Shown here piece after piece: positions 43,775 to 56,400 of a DNA stretch of 64,000 nt. How positions within the stretch are numbered: the stretch's first letter is position 1; each line of letters begins with the position of its first letter. A program made the translations under genes and the position numbers. The notes beneath the pieces were generated by a model. It worked only from the letters and a program-made list of their open reading frames with translations, did not search any database and was not told where the DNA came from. Origin of the DNA: Marchantia polymorpha subsp. ruderalis (taxonomy: Eukaryota; Streptophyta; Marchantiopsida; Marchantiales; Marchantiaceae); the NCBI GenBank assembly GCA_037833965.1, contig AP031358.1, positions 20,716,001 through 20,780,000 of the forward strand. The letters run 5' to 3'.

Positions 43775-45546
43775 GAGGGAGCAAATCCAAAAGAAACAAG
43801 ATTTAATTTCTAGTGAAACTAAATAGAATATTTTTCAATACGGTTTATTGTTTTATTGAGTTTGAAACGCGTTATATTTAGATTGATGGCATTTGTAGTG
43901 CCAGTTTTTCTATTCTGCCATCGGCCAAGACAAAAGGTATTGTATATAGGTTATCAACTTAGACTAAATCAATCACTATGCGATGATTGTTGCAAAAGGT
44001 GATGCAAAAAACTTCAGACTTCCTCTTAATGTTTCTTGAAAATATATGATTTTCAAATAGAATAAATTTTGATGCTCATTTTTGGAAAAAATTATGCACA
44101 CTTACCCGGTATGCCTACTTAAACTGGACGTTACTGTACCAATTTGGAACAATGAGTAACCTGACTAGATGGAAGATCTTCAACCCATCGATAATTGTAC
44201 TCTGACTTTATACGATGAAGCTGAAATGGTAAACAAGTTGACTGCAATCATGTTGAGATTCTTGCACTAAAGTGTGCACAAACATGTTGGCTATGGAGGT
44301 GACTACAACATGCAAACATATTAAGCGTGTTCCTCCATTCACACGCGCGATAGGGCAATGTTTTTAAAAAATCAGAGTAAATCTTGACTTTGTTGTGCTA
44401 GCGAATAACATACTTGAGTGAAGGCATCAGTCTACTGATACACTCGATGTGGTCGCGGTGACTACAGAGTTTCAATCGTCATCTTCATTCAATCCTTCTT
44501 CCTGGAATCTTTGATATATTCAATCAAGTGGATGTACTCTGACAACTGAGTGGCACATGGGAAATCAGCTCGAAGGACAGAGCATGTTGTGCTTTTTCCT
44601 GGCTTTGAAGATCGGTACAGGAGTCTACATTACTCTGCATATCTCGTGGGTTCAGGACAAACCGATGAACTTTATGGGGGTTCACTAGACATAATGTCAA
44701 ATAACTTTGTACAGAGTATAGGAATATTCGAGGTTCTCAAGTGCTGGAATGATTGTTCTCTTACCTCAGCTGTCAAGCATGCGAGCGCATGCACATTTCT
44801 AATACCGGAGTCTGCAAATATTCACCACCTTGCCAGGCACGCCGGATCCAAGGAATCTCCGAGAATCACGGAGCAAATTGTCTCTAAATATGTTCTAAGG
44901 AAGACTTTCCAGTAACTGATATGAGCGTTAGCACATGTAATAACTTACGGACTTATTCTACTGCAGCTTTGAGATCAATACTCTTTGAATAAACTCCCTT
45001 GCGCATAGAATTTACAACAGACTAGTCTCTTTCACATCCTGACAACTGTTCCAAAAAAAAAAACAGAGTAATTGTTATGATTGTTTCACAAATTGTTTCG
45101 ACCACCCAGTTCAGAGTAAATTAAACAATGATGACAAATTGAACGTGACAAATCTAGCTAACTGCAGTCACATATCTAAGAAGTCATTCGTATTCTTATA
45201 TCTTTTCTCACAAACTCTACAACTCTCTCAAAACTGCAGGGTCTCTCCAATGACAGGCCAAAAATCTGACACAGCATGTCTGTGCCGCTGGTTTCGTCTC
45301 TTCCAGAGCCTGCCGCTAGAATGCACGACGAGTGTTGCGAATGCCATGTGAGGAAAGTCCACATCTTGAACAATGCTTGTGGTCGGATCGTGCAGATATC
45401 CGAGATTTAGTTGGAAGATGTATAATCTCGAGTGATGTACCGAATCCAGGATCGATATCCATCTCCGTCCTCGTCATCCCATTGACCATGAGCTCTTGTC
45501 TCTCTGCTCGATACAGTATTTACAGCTGATGATCATCATCCTTACA
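43775..45546. repeat. Blocks alpha' and gamma (unit 2), noncoding
   Basis: Counterpart of 21088-22860 with about 1% change. No supportable gene. Confidence 0.65.
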
Positions 45547-45566
45547 CAAGGATAGCTTGGTCCACT

Positions 45567-45836
45567 TCATGACCGTGCTTCTGATACATCATTAATATTC
45601 TGCGTGATGATACTGTACACAATATCGGAGTCGAGTTGAACGAGAATCGCGCTCACTTTGATATTCAGCAGACGATGTTCTCCATTCTTTGATATAATAT
45701 TCTCGACCTTAAAGTCAAATTGCTGGAAGAGTCTTTGTAACTGAACGTCCACACGCAGTCCAACTGCAAAAGCATGCGTGCTACGAAATACCGCATTTAT
45801 ACACGTCACAGTTCTGAGCGTGCTGGCGCTTACCAT
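45567..45836 (-). CDS. Unrecognised 89-codon ORF, likely gene remnant (unit 2)
   Basis: Protein-identical to 22881-23150. Kept at low confidence for the reasons given there. Confidence 0.25.
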   Translation of the reverse strand: MVSASTLRTVTCINAVFRSTHAFAVGLRVDVQLQRLFQQFDFKVENIISKNGEHRLLNIKVSAILVQLDSDIVYSIITQNINDVSEARS

Positions 45837-45928
45837 TGTGTTGAGATCAGGGCCAGCACAAGCATGTTATCAGCGTCTTTCACAGATATACCTCAGCGAG
45901 TCAACCATGACCTGATACATGGCTTACT

Positions 45929-46436
45929 AGAACTGAAATGCTGGGATGTGGATGATTCTTTCTGCATGTTCAACAGGTTCAAGGAGGGCAGCAATGCGGA
46001 CTCCTCAAATACCTTCTAGTAGAAAGATAAAGATGGGAAGCATCGAGACAAGGTAAGAGACATTCGGAACAAAATATTGGATAACACATCAACAGTTTTT
46101 CTAATGGCCCTATATTTCTGGATGCAAGCTTTATTATCATCACGGCTCGAGTCAATAGTAGATGACCTGAATCAAGAACTGCTGATCCAGTCTCTGAGAT
46201 TCTGAAGTTTATGTACACCATTCTCTTCGTCCAGATAGAAAGAATTTCTCTCGTCTAAGCGAAACAGGATATGTTTCAGAACAATACAGAAGAATTTCTG
46301 TCTGTTTCGAGAGTCTTGATTTCTTAAGTTTCCGCTTCGTCTCGCATATGATGCATGAAGCCTTCATTGATCCATTCTTTACGCTCCACTTCGCCCCTAA
46401 AATTCGGAGCGAGTATGACTTTCACTGGTATGGAGC
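45929..46436. repeat. Block zeta, left copy (unit 2)
   Basis: Counterpart of 23243-23750, nearly identical. 46437-47376 beyond it has no feature I can support. Confidence 0.6.
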
Positions 46437-47376
46437 ACGGGCGGGTCCCTTCATACGAACACTATTCGGGCGGACGAACTGTTGAGTAAGTCGATAGAGT
46501 TGAGCGAGAGGTGTTGGGTATGGAGACGGAGCATCAGAGAGATCTTGTGTTTCCCGCGTCCTCTCTCTAGTCTTCAATTCGAACCCTCGCTCTTCTTGCT
46601 TTCGGCTTTCTTCGCTTAGTTTCAGGAGCCAAATGCGCGGAGAAGTGAAGATGTCAACGCTGCAGCATGCTGAGCAACGATGAGCGATTTTGGATCGCCG
46701 TCAATATTATCTTTGCTGTGAATTGTGGTGGCGAATTGCTCCGGCCCATCACTGTAAGTCAATCCTAAAGTTTAGTAAGGCGATGTCAAGTAATTTCTTA
46801 CTGAGAATGCTGTCATACCAATCTCCGAGCACTCAATTGAAAATTCTGGTAGACATAGAAGTGACTGTTACTGTGAAAGTGTTCCTGCTTCAGGATCCTT
46901 TATTTACATTTCGCGATCGGAAGCTTTACAATTGAGGTGATGTTGAAACAAGGCTCTGATTTGCGAAATACAAAATTACCTGTATTTGAAAAACCCAAAA
47001 ATACTTCACTTAGGCTTTGATTCACCGATCATCACTAAGGATATAAAGTATCAATGTCTTATGCTGGTGAATGATTATTAGTTTTGTGAGCATGCAATCA
47101 ATTAGACATCGCTGGATAGACCATATCGTATGGCCTGTGAGGGTGAGCTTTGACATGTACCTTCTTACGCGACAGGAATTAGCTTTCAAGACTGAAGGAA
47201 ACTGTCGGTGCGTTGGGGCTTCATACCAATCAGAGCATAGTTCATTCATTTGGCTTTGTAACTCTCGAATACATGTTCGTTTTATGAACCCCCAGATTTA
47301 CAATTGATGGTCTCGAGCAAGCGGTTGAGCGTAGAGGGTGTGATATCAGGGCTTTGTTTATATCTCAGCATAAATC

Positions 47377-48153
47377 TCAATTCACGAACTGATAGAAGGA
47401 GAATATACAAGTAGAGACACCAGTCGCAACGTGATTAAAATCAGGCATACCGAAAACTAGAGAGCCCTGCATTCGACAATTGCAAGAAGAGAAGTTTTCT
47501 GTCTCGCATTTAGGAAGCGTACTGTCTGAGCTGTGTTGATGGCTAGTCATCACAGCAAGAAGACTACACAGAAAGCCACCAGATTGGTAGGCAGGGTCAA
47601 TCAGTATCCCAGAATCAGAAAACATTTTGAAAATCCTACGTACGGATCCATCTTGCATTCCTTCGATAATCCTTATTTGCCTTGGAATTATTAACCCTGC
47701 TGACGATACTGCTGCGACATATTTCAAGCCTTGTGAACTTCACGTAAACTAGAAAAGCACCGTATGCTAAAATGCTAAACTGGCTCAGTACAAGTAATCG
47801 GCGTACATCTTTGTTTCGTTCTGGAATCCCCTCTAGAATACTTTTCTGGGTTGCACTCAACATGCGATTATTCACAGCTTGATGCAGAGAATGTTCTATG
47901 AAGCCTTGGACGGTAGGCGAAAAATTAATAGAGATATTCCGTGAACAATTTTCTGTTTTTTCTGGCTGCATCTTTCCATGGTCTCTCGTCTTGATGGCAT
48001 GTCCCTCACTACTCTCAGGTAGGAGTTGGGCGAAGCCAAAGCTAGGAAGTGCGCATTGGTGCGCAACAGTTTGACGTTAATCAACGACCCAATGACCTGA
48101 TCTCGAGAGACATCCTTAATTGACTTGGTATCTTTGCTGCAGTTAATCCACAT
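47377..48153 (-). pseudogene. Unrecognised gene remnant, unit 2 (longer version)
   Basis: Three overlapping minus-strand frames seem to follow one another: 48153-47896 (INCSKDTKSIKDVSRDQ), 47971-47740 (VQGFIEHSLHQAVNN, then the hydrophobic LLVLSQFSILAYGAFLVYV), and 47727-47377 (KYVAAVSSAGLIIP). Two hydrophobic stretches could be membrane helices. The frame changes suggest frameshifts in a dead gene or unrecognised introns. No family is recognised. Confidence 0.35.
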
Positions 48154-48639
48154 TAAAACGTAAAATCAACCCAACCCAGCCAAAACATCCTGCCAGTCTG
48201 AAAATGCTTTGAATAGAAAGTAGGAGAAAGGATGCTTTTACGTGAAAGTGGGTAATTCTCCATACGATGTTCTTCTACTCGTCGTAGAAGCCCACCGAGT
48301 AAGATTGTTACATCTCAGATTACAGCAACGAGGAGCAGGCCAGCGCTCTTCAAAATGCTAATTTGAGATTCTTGGTAAATGATAAGAACGAGAGGGTTCA
48401 CCAGTCGCAACCAAGATTCTGAGAAGAATCCACTCGTGTGGATCGGCTTTGAATCAACACGAGTGGATAATTATGACAAATCGACTATCATAATACTTCG
48501 TGTGTGTATCGAAGTGTCGATCAGTCACATCGCCTAATGTAATCAACAGCATCCTTCTAAGAGTGATCCGTTGCATGAATAGATCAGAAAGAAACTACCA
48601 TTTCCACCAGAAGCAACGTTGACTCTTCTGAAAATATGG

Positions 48640-48679
48640 AAGCCACCCCCGCCGGGCTTACGGCCGGCAGGGGTGGCTT
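48640..48679. repeat. GC-rich 16-bp-arm palindrome
   Basis: AAGCCACCCCCGCCGG and its complement (one mismatch) flank an 8-nt loop GCTTACGG. It stands out in AT-rich DNA. In unit 1 the left arm and loop are present in inverted form (25777-25800). Confidence 0.85.
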
Positions 48680-48695
48680 TAGTGAAAATTCTTAC

Positions 48696-49150
48696 TGAAA
48701 CTGAAATGCTGGGATGCCGATGATTCTTTATGCATGTTCGAGGAGGCAGCGTTCTCAGACTCCTCGGATACCTTCAAGTAGAAAGATAGAGATGGGAAGA
48801 ATCGAGACAGGGACGAGACATTCGGAACAAATATAGGATATCACATCAACATTTTTACAAATGGTCTTTCATTTCTGGATTAGCAGATGCGAGCTTTATT
48901 ATCATCAGGCTGGTGTCAATAGTAGATGACCTGGATCAAAAACTGCTCATCCAGTCTCAGGGATTTCCGTGAAACAATTCTCTTCGTCCAGATATAAAGA
49001 TTTCTCTCATCAAAGCAAAACAAAAGCAGAATTTATGTCACTTTTGAGAGTCTTGATTTCTAAAGTTCCCACTTCGTGCAGCTGAAGGTTCCATATTTTG
49101 ATAATTTACGCTGCACTTCGCCCCTGCATTTCGTGGCGAGTATGGCTTTT
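48696..49150. repeat. Block zeta, right copy (unit 2)
   Basis: Counterpart of 25817-26280. Noncoding. Confidence 0.6.
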
Positions 49151-49192
49151 ACCAGTGTGTATTAACATTCATCTTAGAAAAGGAACTACAGG

Positions 49193-49650
49193 TGTTACGC
49201 TAGAGGTAATCGGAATTCTCCCCAGCTGTAAACTCAAGTTCTACACTTCCACATCTGAACTCCAACTTCATGTACGACCTTCAACTATTATCTCTCGTAG
49301 AACGGTGCTAGACCTGAGTCCGCTCAAAACTACCTCCCACTCGCGTGCCTTCAAGGACGATAAATTCACCGCCACACATTTTTCACACTTCCAGCTGCCG
49401 ATTGCGTCCAGCACTCGAAGGTGCACTTGGATTCGGCACTCTATGATGGTCGAGAACACGCTCGGAAATCACTTCCGAAATTCTGGTCCGCTTAATGTGG
49501 GAAGCTACCTGAGAGTCTCGACTTTGTCTTCCAGACGCCATGTAAGGTCCTGGACAGCGGAGGGAAGCTCCGGTTCCTTGTCTCGGAGTCAATTCTACGT
49601 GTCGCGAGCTCAGCTGCGTCACTGACGATGGACGCATCTCAACCTTCCAT
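49193..49650 (-). pseudogene. 5' fragment of a dead ROCO gene, copy 2
   Basis: This is the tandem copy of the relic at 26315-26781, with the same TGA at codon 4 and the same left breakpoint. A nine-base difference lies near 49396, where copy 1 has an extra AACTTGCAG-type segment. The shared stop shows the gene died before the 22.86 kb unit was duplicated. Confidence 0.8.
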
Positions 49651-50340
49651 TCTCTCCTCCACTCTCACAGAGGAAGAAACGTTCGCTGCTTGGCATGCGC
49701 GGTGGCATACAAGAGTCCATGTCCTCGATCCGCAAGCTCGCCTCTCCCGGAGATAACTTGACTTCCCGTCGCATTGTGATAGCATGTGCGTGCTGGGCGC
49801 ACATGCACTCTGCATGGGGCGCTACACATAATCAGATTGGGACACGTCTATCTATCATCAGGGTGTGATGATAGATAATCAGATAAAGAGAAATAACTTT
49901 GAACGCAAAACGATTGTGCAAAGTAGAAACAGTGAAGTGCAAGCGATCTGGATCAAAAATAGCGGTGAGAATCAGGATTCTGGTTTGAAGAAAATTCGTA
50001 GAGCATGTACAAAGAGAAGCTCACGGAAGCGAATATTTATTGTGAGCTCAGAAGGAAAGAGGTGTTTGATGTGCAGCTTATTCTGATATCAAAAAGAATA
50101 CTTTGTAGCAAAGATGATGTGATGTGGAAGTACATTGGCATAGAATGCATCGCATCGCAGAGTACACTGCGATTGTGTAAAACTGCATGTACAATTGGAC
50201 CGGGAAAAGGAGAACCTTGCTGCATGAAGACCTACGGGAAGACAGACCCTACGATATGTAGCGCCTAGAAAACATATATCATCCCCTTCCCTTCCTGCGA
50301 TCGTCAGGCGAGGATCAGACACACAATCGATCGGGATATT
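49651..50340. repeat. Block delta (unit 2): 5' flank of the dead ROCO copy
   Basis: Counterpart of 26782-27470. Noncoding. Confidence 0.55.
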
Positions 50341-50352
50341 TTTTTCTACATA

Positions 50353-50559
50353 CTAGATTTCAACGCGCTCTAGTACGTAGCCAGGCACGAGATTCTTCAG
50401 CTCAAGGACTGGAGCACTTACTGGTACACCAGGCTCAATGAGATTCCGGAAAAGCAGTCCGCATCGTTCTTTCGTGGCCATCTCAGTGGGAGTGGAGCCC
50501 ACTTCAAAAGTCAGCTTATCAAAAGCGAACCGTCCGAGCTTTCGTTTGTGAACCGGCAT
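50353..50559 (-). CDS. Unrecognised 68-codon ORF (unit 2)
   Basis: Protein-identical to 27484-27690. The one base change seen (A to G near 50526) is silent. 50560-51160 beyond it holds nothing else I can support. Confidence 0.3.
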   Translation of the reverse strand: MPVHKRKLGRFAFDKLTFEVGSTPTEMATKERCGLLFRNLIEPGVPVSAPVLELKNLVPGYVLERVEI

Positions 50560-51160
50560 GTGTGCTCAGATCCCCTGAGCTTCGTTCAGCTGTCAAAGTA
50601 ATAACTGGAAAATTCTCTAGACGCCAAGTCTGTTAGACAGAGAGCATAATATCTAACTGAGATGAAGCAGAGTCCACAAAAGCGCGTCACTCATGGATCT
50701 TCTTTGCTATTTCCTAAAGATTGATGAAATTCAGAGATATCTTCACCGGCTGAAAGTTGATCTCTAACCATCATATCTAAATGTATTATGAATTTTCTCT
50801 AATATAATAGAACATGTATACATCGTGAAAATGAAAACGTTAGTGTTAACATGACTCCATTGTGTACCATTTGATGTTGACCTCCAAGTTTTTTCGTTCA
50901 ATTTCTCGGTGTTAGACCTGGAAAACTTACTCAATATATTTTTTATAAGAATCCCTCAGTATGAAATTTATTGATTGGGGATTTACCATTAACCAGTTCA
51001 AATCTCACCACATCATCAATCTTGCCACTAAAAACAGGCCTGCTGCTGTTTAAGCAGATCTGCACCACTTAACAAGGCACGCCCATTGCATGAATTTCCA
51101 TTATCAGCGAGCAAAATGTCCCAAAAAGCGTTTTGTGGAAGACTATCCCATACCTGATCT

Positions 51161-52067
51161 CAGTGTTAGCACATCTAAGAACTCATAGATTTCTTCTACC
51201 ACAGCCTTGAGATCAATCCCTCTTAATGAACTGCCTTGCTCAGAGAATTTGCAGAAGACAACCAAGCTGCCATTAAATTACTCTTGACAACAGTTGGTAA
51301 AAAAGAAAATAATATGTTTTGATTGTCTCATGAATTATTTGGACCATCCAGTTCAGAGTAAGGTTCATCATAGATTACAGATGGAGCGCAAAAAGCTACC
51401 TAGCTGCAGTCACGTATCTAAGAAGTCATTCGGATTCTTACAACTTGACCCTCTTTTTCACAGACTCCGCAACATCCTCAGCGTAAATCTACGTTGTCTC
51501 TCTAATCACATGCTAGTCATTTGACTCAAGAGGTTTGCACAACCGTATTTGTCTCTTCAAGAGCCTGCCGCTCGAAGAGTGCACATCGAGTGTTACAAAG
51601 GCCAGATGAGGAAAGCAGACTCCAGCACATCTTAAACACTGCATGCGGTCTGAACATGCAGTGTTCACTAGTGTTTAAACAAGGCTACCAACTGTACAAA
51701 AATAACATAATCTGATCTTTATTCCTGTCAATTCTACAGTTGTTGAACCCTTATCATTCAGAACAATCATTCAAGGATTTGTATCAAAATTCAAAGCTGA
51801 CAACCCAACGTTTAATTGAAGGGATTTCAACAGGGTGAGACTTGCAACAAGCCGCACTGAGAACTTTGTCCTCAACATGTAATTTTGATAGGTAGCCAAA
51901 ACTTATCTTCTTTAGAAACATAACTGCGCCATTAACATGATTGCAAAGATTATGAAAGACTTTTACAAGTGAAAACTTTAAGGAAGATGTTGCAGAGGTT
52001 CAAATTGCATGAGGGTCTAAACATATGCTTGTAAATTGCATAGTGACATTCTAATCCCTTCAAATTC
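51161..52067. repeat. Block gamma' (unit 2) and 3' flank of ROCO copy 2
   Basis: Counterpart of 28291-29198. Noncoding; probably includes the 3' UTR. Confidence 0.55.
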
Positions 52068-53441
52068 CTAATATGTCAAAATGCCAGAACTAAGACCTTT
52101 ATGCATGCACTCATCGCACACCCATGCATGCCCAAAACTCACGTATTTCACCTGATACAACTTGAATTTTGCCGAATAGCGATCTCGAAGCTGAGGCGCA
52201 AGAGTTTGCTGAATCCTCAGCCATGCTTCTTTTAGCTCCATGCTTTCCCCACCTTTTAGAACTGCCCTACGATCACGATCGCTAATGCTGTCTAGTTTAA
52301 CAATATCTAATTCTAAATCTTTCCAGTCCGGAATCATTGAGCTCAAATTGAGGGTCCTTTCCAGTCCTGCCTTCACAGCGTAATACACTAGTTTGCATGA
52401 GATTTCAATAGTTTTTCGAAGCCACGTGAGATTCTCCTTATCCAAGCGTATGTTCAAACCTTCTTGACCTTTGACTTTGTGAACCCTAGTCGGCGACTCA
52501 CACATCAAGTGTAAGCGAATGGTTGTCCCGGCATGCAGAAATGCACTTATCATATAGAGAAGACCAACTTCGTTTGTCACGTAAGGTCTCTTGGGAGTTC
52601 TCGCCTCCTGAAGCGATTTAGGATACTGAATCTTCCTGTCCACTTTAGACATGAAGTCGCTCAACCTTGACTGGAATTCTTGATAAAAAGTGAGTATCTG
52701 TCCCATCTTCATATCCACTCTCTCGAGCACACTCTCCACTGATCTCAATCTCTCATCCAGGTTAACAAAGTTGGACCTATCAAGTCGGTCTGAATTACTC
52801 GAATTGCCAATCCTGTTCTCACTTTCAGTGTAAGTTTGATCCAAATCATTGCTCACGCTTATGAAGGCTTGCCGAAATGATTCCGATTGTTGAACGCACT
52901 TCTGTCGGATCTCATTCACAACCGCTTCCACGTCGCTCTCCCGCAGCAAATCCCTAGCTCTTTCTGATATTGTCGGTGTGCGCCTGTCAATTGGAGGCCA
53001 AGAGTGCTCATAGTTCAACAAATCTTGCTCCACCAAGTGCAACCTATCCGGAGGAATATCCTCAAGTTTCTCATTCATGCGACGAATGAAGTTTGATTTG
53101 AGCTCCTCGATCAGAATGGTTCCTCTGAGATCAATCGGAACCAGCATCTCCACGCAACGTGTTTGTATCACACCCAGCACTAACGCCACCCCCGGACAGC
53201 CTTTGTTTGATGCACAGAATGATATCAACTCCTCAACAATATACTTCCCAACGTATTGCACAGCCTCCGACCTTGATTTATGCTTCGAGCGTAACACCAG
53301 AACATCCACGTACTTGTGAGACAATCCTTGCTCGACGTAGATCTCATACCCATCTAGGGAAAGTTGTAGATAATGTCGAGAGCAATTCACATTCTCCTTG
53401 AGAACATGCTTCTTGGATATCAACTTGCGTCTAATGAACAT
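52068..53441 (-). CDS. ROCO copy 2, exon 3: C-terminal COR, coiled coil and tail
   Basis: Same boundaries as copy 1 exon 3. About eight residue changes were seen, for example I to H in NCSRIYLQL and I to M in FIRRINEKL. The terminal Cys pair in VCDECMHKG is kept. The exon ends at a TAG stop. Confidence 0.85.
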   Translation of the reverse strand: MFIRRKLISKKHVLKENVNCSRHYLQLSLDGYEIYVEQGLSHKYVDVLVLRSKHKSRSEAVQYVGKYIVEELISFCASNKGCPGVALVLGVIQTRCVEMLVPIDLRGTILIEELKSNFIRRMNEKLEDIPPDRLHLVEQDLLNYEHSWPPIDRRTPTISERARDLLRESDVEAVVNEIRQKCVQQSESFRQAFISVSNDLDQTYTESENRIGNSSNSDRLDRSNFVNLDERLRSVESVLERVDMKMGQILTFYQEFQSRLSDFMSKVDRKIQYPKSLQEARTPKRPYVTNEVGLLYMISAFLHAGTTIRLHLMCESPTRVHKVKGQEGLNIRLDKENLTWLRKTIEISCKLVYYAVKAGLERTLNLSSMIPDWKDLELDIVKLDSISDRDRRAVLKGGESMELKEAWLRIQQTLAPQLRDRYSAKFKLYQVKYVSFGHAWVCDECMHKGLSSGILTY

Positions 53442-56400
53442 CTACAATGATACAAAATTTGGTAAATATTGAGTTGCGCATTCTAAAAATTGAATTTATC
53501 TTTGAAGTAAATATGAAATTAAAATTCAAAAAACGAAATGGAACACTCCATTCATCGATCACAAGTTACAATCAGAACTTGACGCATTCAATCTTCTCAC
53601 AGTTAATATGAAATTACCTGGAAGCATGGAAAAAAAGCAGCGGTCAGTGACATTGTGACTCTATCTTGGCATTCAATCCGGATGCCAACAAACTGTGAAG
53701 TCTCGTCCCTAGTTTCCCAAGCCAATTGTTCAGCCGTCTGTTTTTCCGTGCTTGCATGCTGAGGTATGAAGGAAGGGATGAAATACCGAGAAGGATCTTC
53801 CACCTTGAAACACAAATCTAAATTGATAAGTATGTCTTCAAGCACCTTTGTGGCCACAACTCCCTGTCCATGTGGATGCCTTCGCCGAAACTCCTCCATC
53901 AAACGAACAAAACCGATCTTGCTCACAAATCCGTCCTTGCTTATGTATGGGCTGCTTTCAAAGGACACAGACTTTTGGGGTCGAAAGTTTTGACCTAGAG
54001 CTACCAGCTTACCCAATAACGTATAAGTAAGCCAGTTGGGATCTACGATGATGTAATCAAGGTTGGGGATAGATATGATGGATCCAACATCATTCAAATA
54101 TGATATGATTGAGCTCGTTATCCTTTCACGATCAACTGAATGAGCTGAAGATGATGGAATAAATTCTGTCAGACTATCAGCACAGAATTCATGAAAGGTT
54201 TGGGATGACCAAAGGGGGGAAACTCTGTGTTCCTTGGTGTTTGTAAACAAGAGAGAGGAGAGGCGTGAACACAATTGGGGAACCTGTGGTGACTTTTCAC
54301 TCAACAAATTTTTTAAGATTTCAAAAATGTGCTTTTTGAGAGGAATAACTTCCTTCTTCTTCCGTGCATTCAAATAAAATACCTCTTGGTGGAGATCCAC
54401 AAAATTTGCGAATCTTTGGGTAAGTCTGCCTACTATGTCCTGAGCCCACTCCAAAGAGCTATATGGTACTTTATCCTTGTGTGTAATAACAACAAGAACT
54501 TGTGGAAGACTATGTCCCGTGACCCTAGTGCCGGATGTGATGAAACTTAACCATTCCTCCAACTCAGTCTCGAAACAAGTCTCATCTTTCTCTGAAGAAT
54601 CTTCTTCGCGAAAGGGACTATAAACAAATAGGAAAATACAAAAATTGTTGGATTGAGGGAAGATCACATTTTGAAGGGTACGAAAAATGCCTTGTCCCGC
54701 AAGATCCCATATTGAGATTTGACTTTTGTCATCGTTTTGCAAGAATTCCACTTCAATTCCCTGTGTTCTCCACAACTCCTTCAATTTGTTGCCAATCCAA
54801 CTTTTGCCTTTAACTATCCTCATCAGGGTTTGACGCACTTGAGTCTTGCCTGCAGAAGATGAATATTGAAAATCAAAAGAAATATAAATTGTTACTTGAG
54901 ATATTTTTAAAAATTATTTGTTACCATATTATTTAATCATATTTATAGATAAATAGAATTGGAAAAAAATCCAAATTTCACCTCAAAATTTAAAATTATA
55001 AAATCAGTTTTATTTATAATCTAAAACTTTGGGATATTAGCTTTCTTTTCTTTCTAGTTTTCTCAAATATTTACACAGTTCCAAATACATGTTGATAAAA
55101 AAATTTAACCTTTTGACGATAATATTAAATTTTGAAAAGTTAAACCTTAGATTGCTAGTTTGAATACATTGAGAAAAAAAACTAAGATCTCAGAGAGCAC
55201 GTTACCTGCTAGAGGAGAGCCACATAAGAAGAGTCGGCCGGCTTTTGCATCTCCAAATGACAATTTTGCTTCTCTGAAGACAGACATGTACACTGCCCGC
55301 TTCTGGTTCTGCTTGAGCGCCTCTTCAATCTGCGCCGCCTTTCCTTCCTCCTCCCATCTGGTTCCTTTCACATTTATTTCCTGGATAGTCAAGTTGACTT
55401 GCAGGACCCCCATCAGGTCCCTGAAGGACGCCTCCTTCTCCCCTAAGAATTCGACCCCACCCAAATCCAAGTGAGTGAGACTTGTGTTCCCTCGCAGGAT
55501 CCCCATCAGGTCCCTGAACGCCTCTTCTTCTATTTTGGTTAACATCAAAGACAAGTGAGTGAGACTTGTGTTCACTCGCAAGCACCGAAGAAGGTCCTTC
55601 AAAACAATGCTAGTTTCTAATGTCAGTTTCTTCAGGACTGAAGTCTCTCCAGTGGTTCCATTCATTGACAGGATACCTTCTAATCCATCTTCGTAGCTAC
55701 CTGAATACCCATACTTCCGCCTTATGTGGAAAGATTTTAGAGATTTGAGTTCCCCGCGCAGTACCCTACCTAATAGGTTTAGTGATAACAACCAATTATG
55801 GTCACTATCAGGGAAGAGACTTAGTACCACTATGGGGTCCTTGACATCGGAGCTAGCAGCACCCGCAAGAGCTTCTATTGACTTCCAATCATCATCTTCT
55901 TCATGAAACCCTATATAAATGTTGGTTGCTGTAGCATTGTCACGTATGCCTTCGCCGAGCTGCTGCCATTCCTCAGGACTCATCCGCAAGTGTCCCAAGA
56001 TCACTTCCTTCAATGATGGGTTGGAAGAAAGAACTTGCCTCAAACAGTCTCCGAGTCCATCCATTTTATACAGGTGAAGACGTTCAATGGATCGGTTGCC
56101 ATCGTCTCCGGCCAAAGCTTTCAGCAACAAGGCCGCTCCCCACTCCACCTTCTCTAACGTCAATTTTTGCAAAGACGAGCTGTGGATCAAAGCCTGGGAC
56201 AGCATTCCAACGGCCTCATCATCCATTTTCGAAATCTCGTCTGATCTCAACCTTTGTAATAGAGGAGCATTGTTGATCATTTCAGCCACATGCTTCACCG
56301 CTCTCGAGTCCTCCCACGCGTTCCGCAAAACTAAACTCTGGAGTTTAGATTCGCAATTTCCTCGCAGTCCTGAGGCGAGATTCAACCAACATCTGGCACT

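Noticed and set aside
48640-48679. Helitron 3' end hairpin
   Set aside because: No CTRR end and no AT target next to it; the inverted form in unit 1 fits a local rearrangement better.
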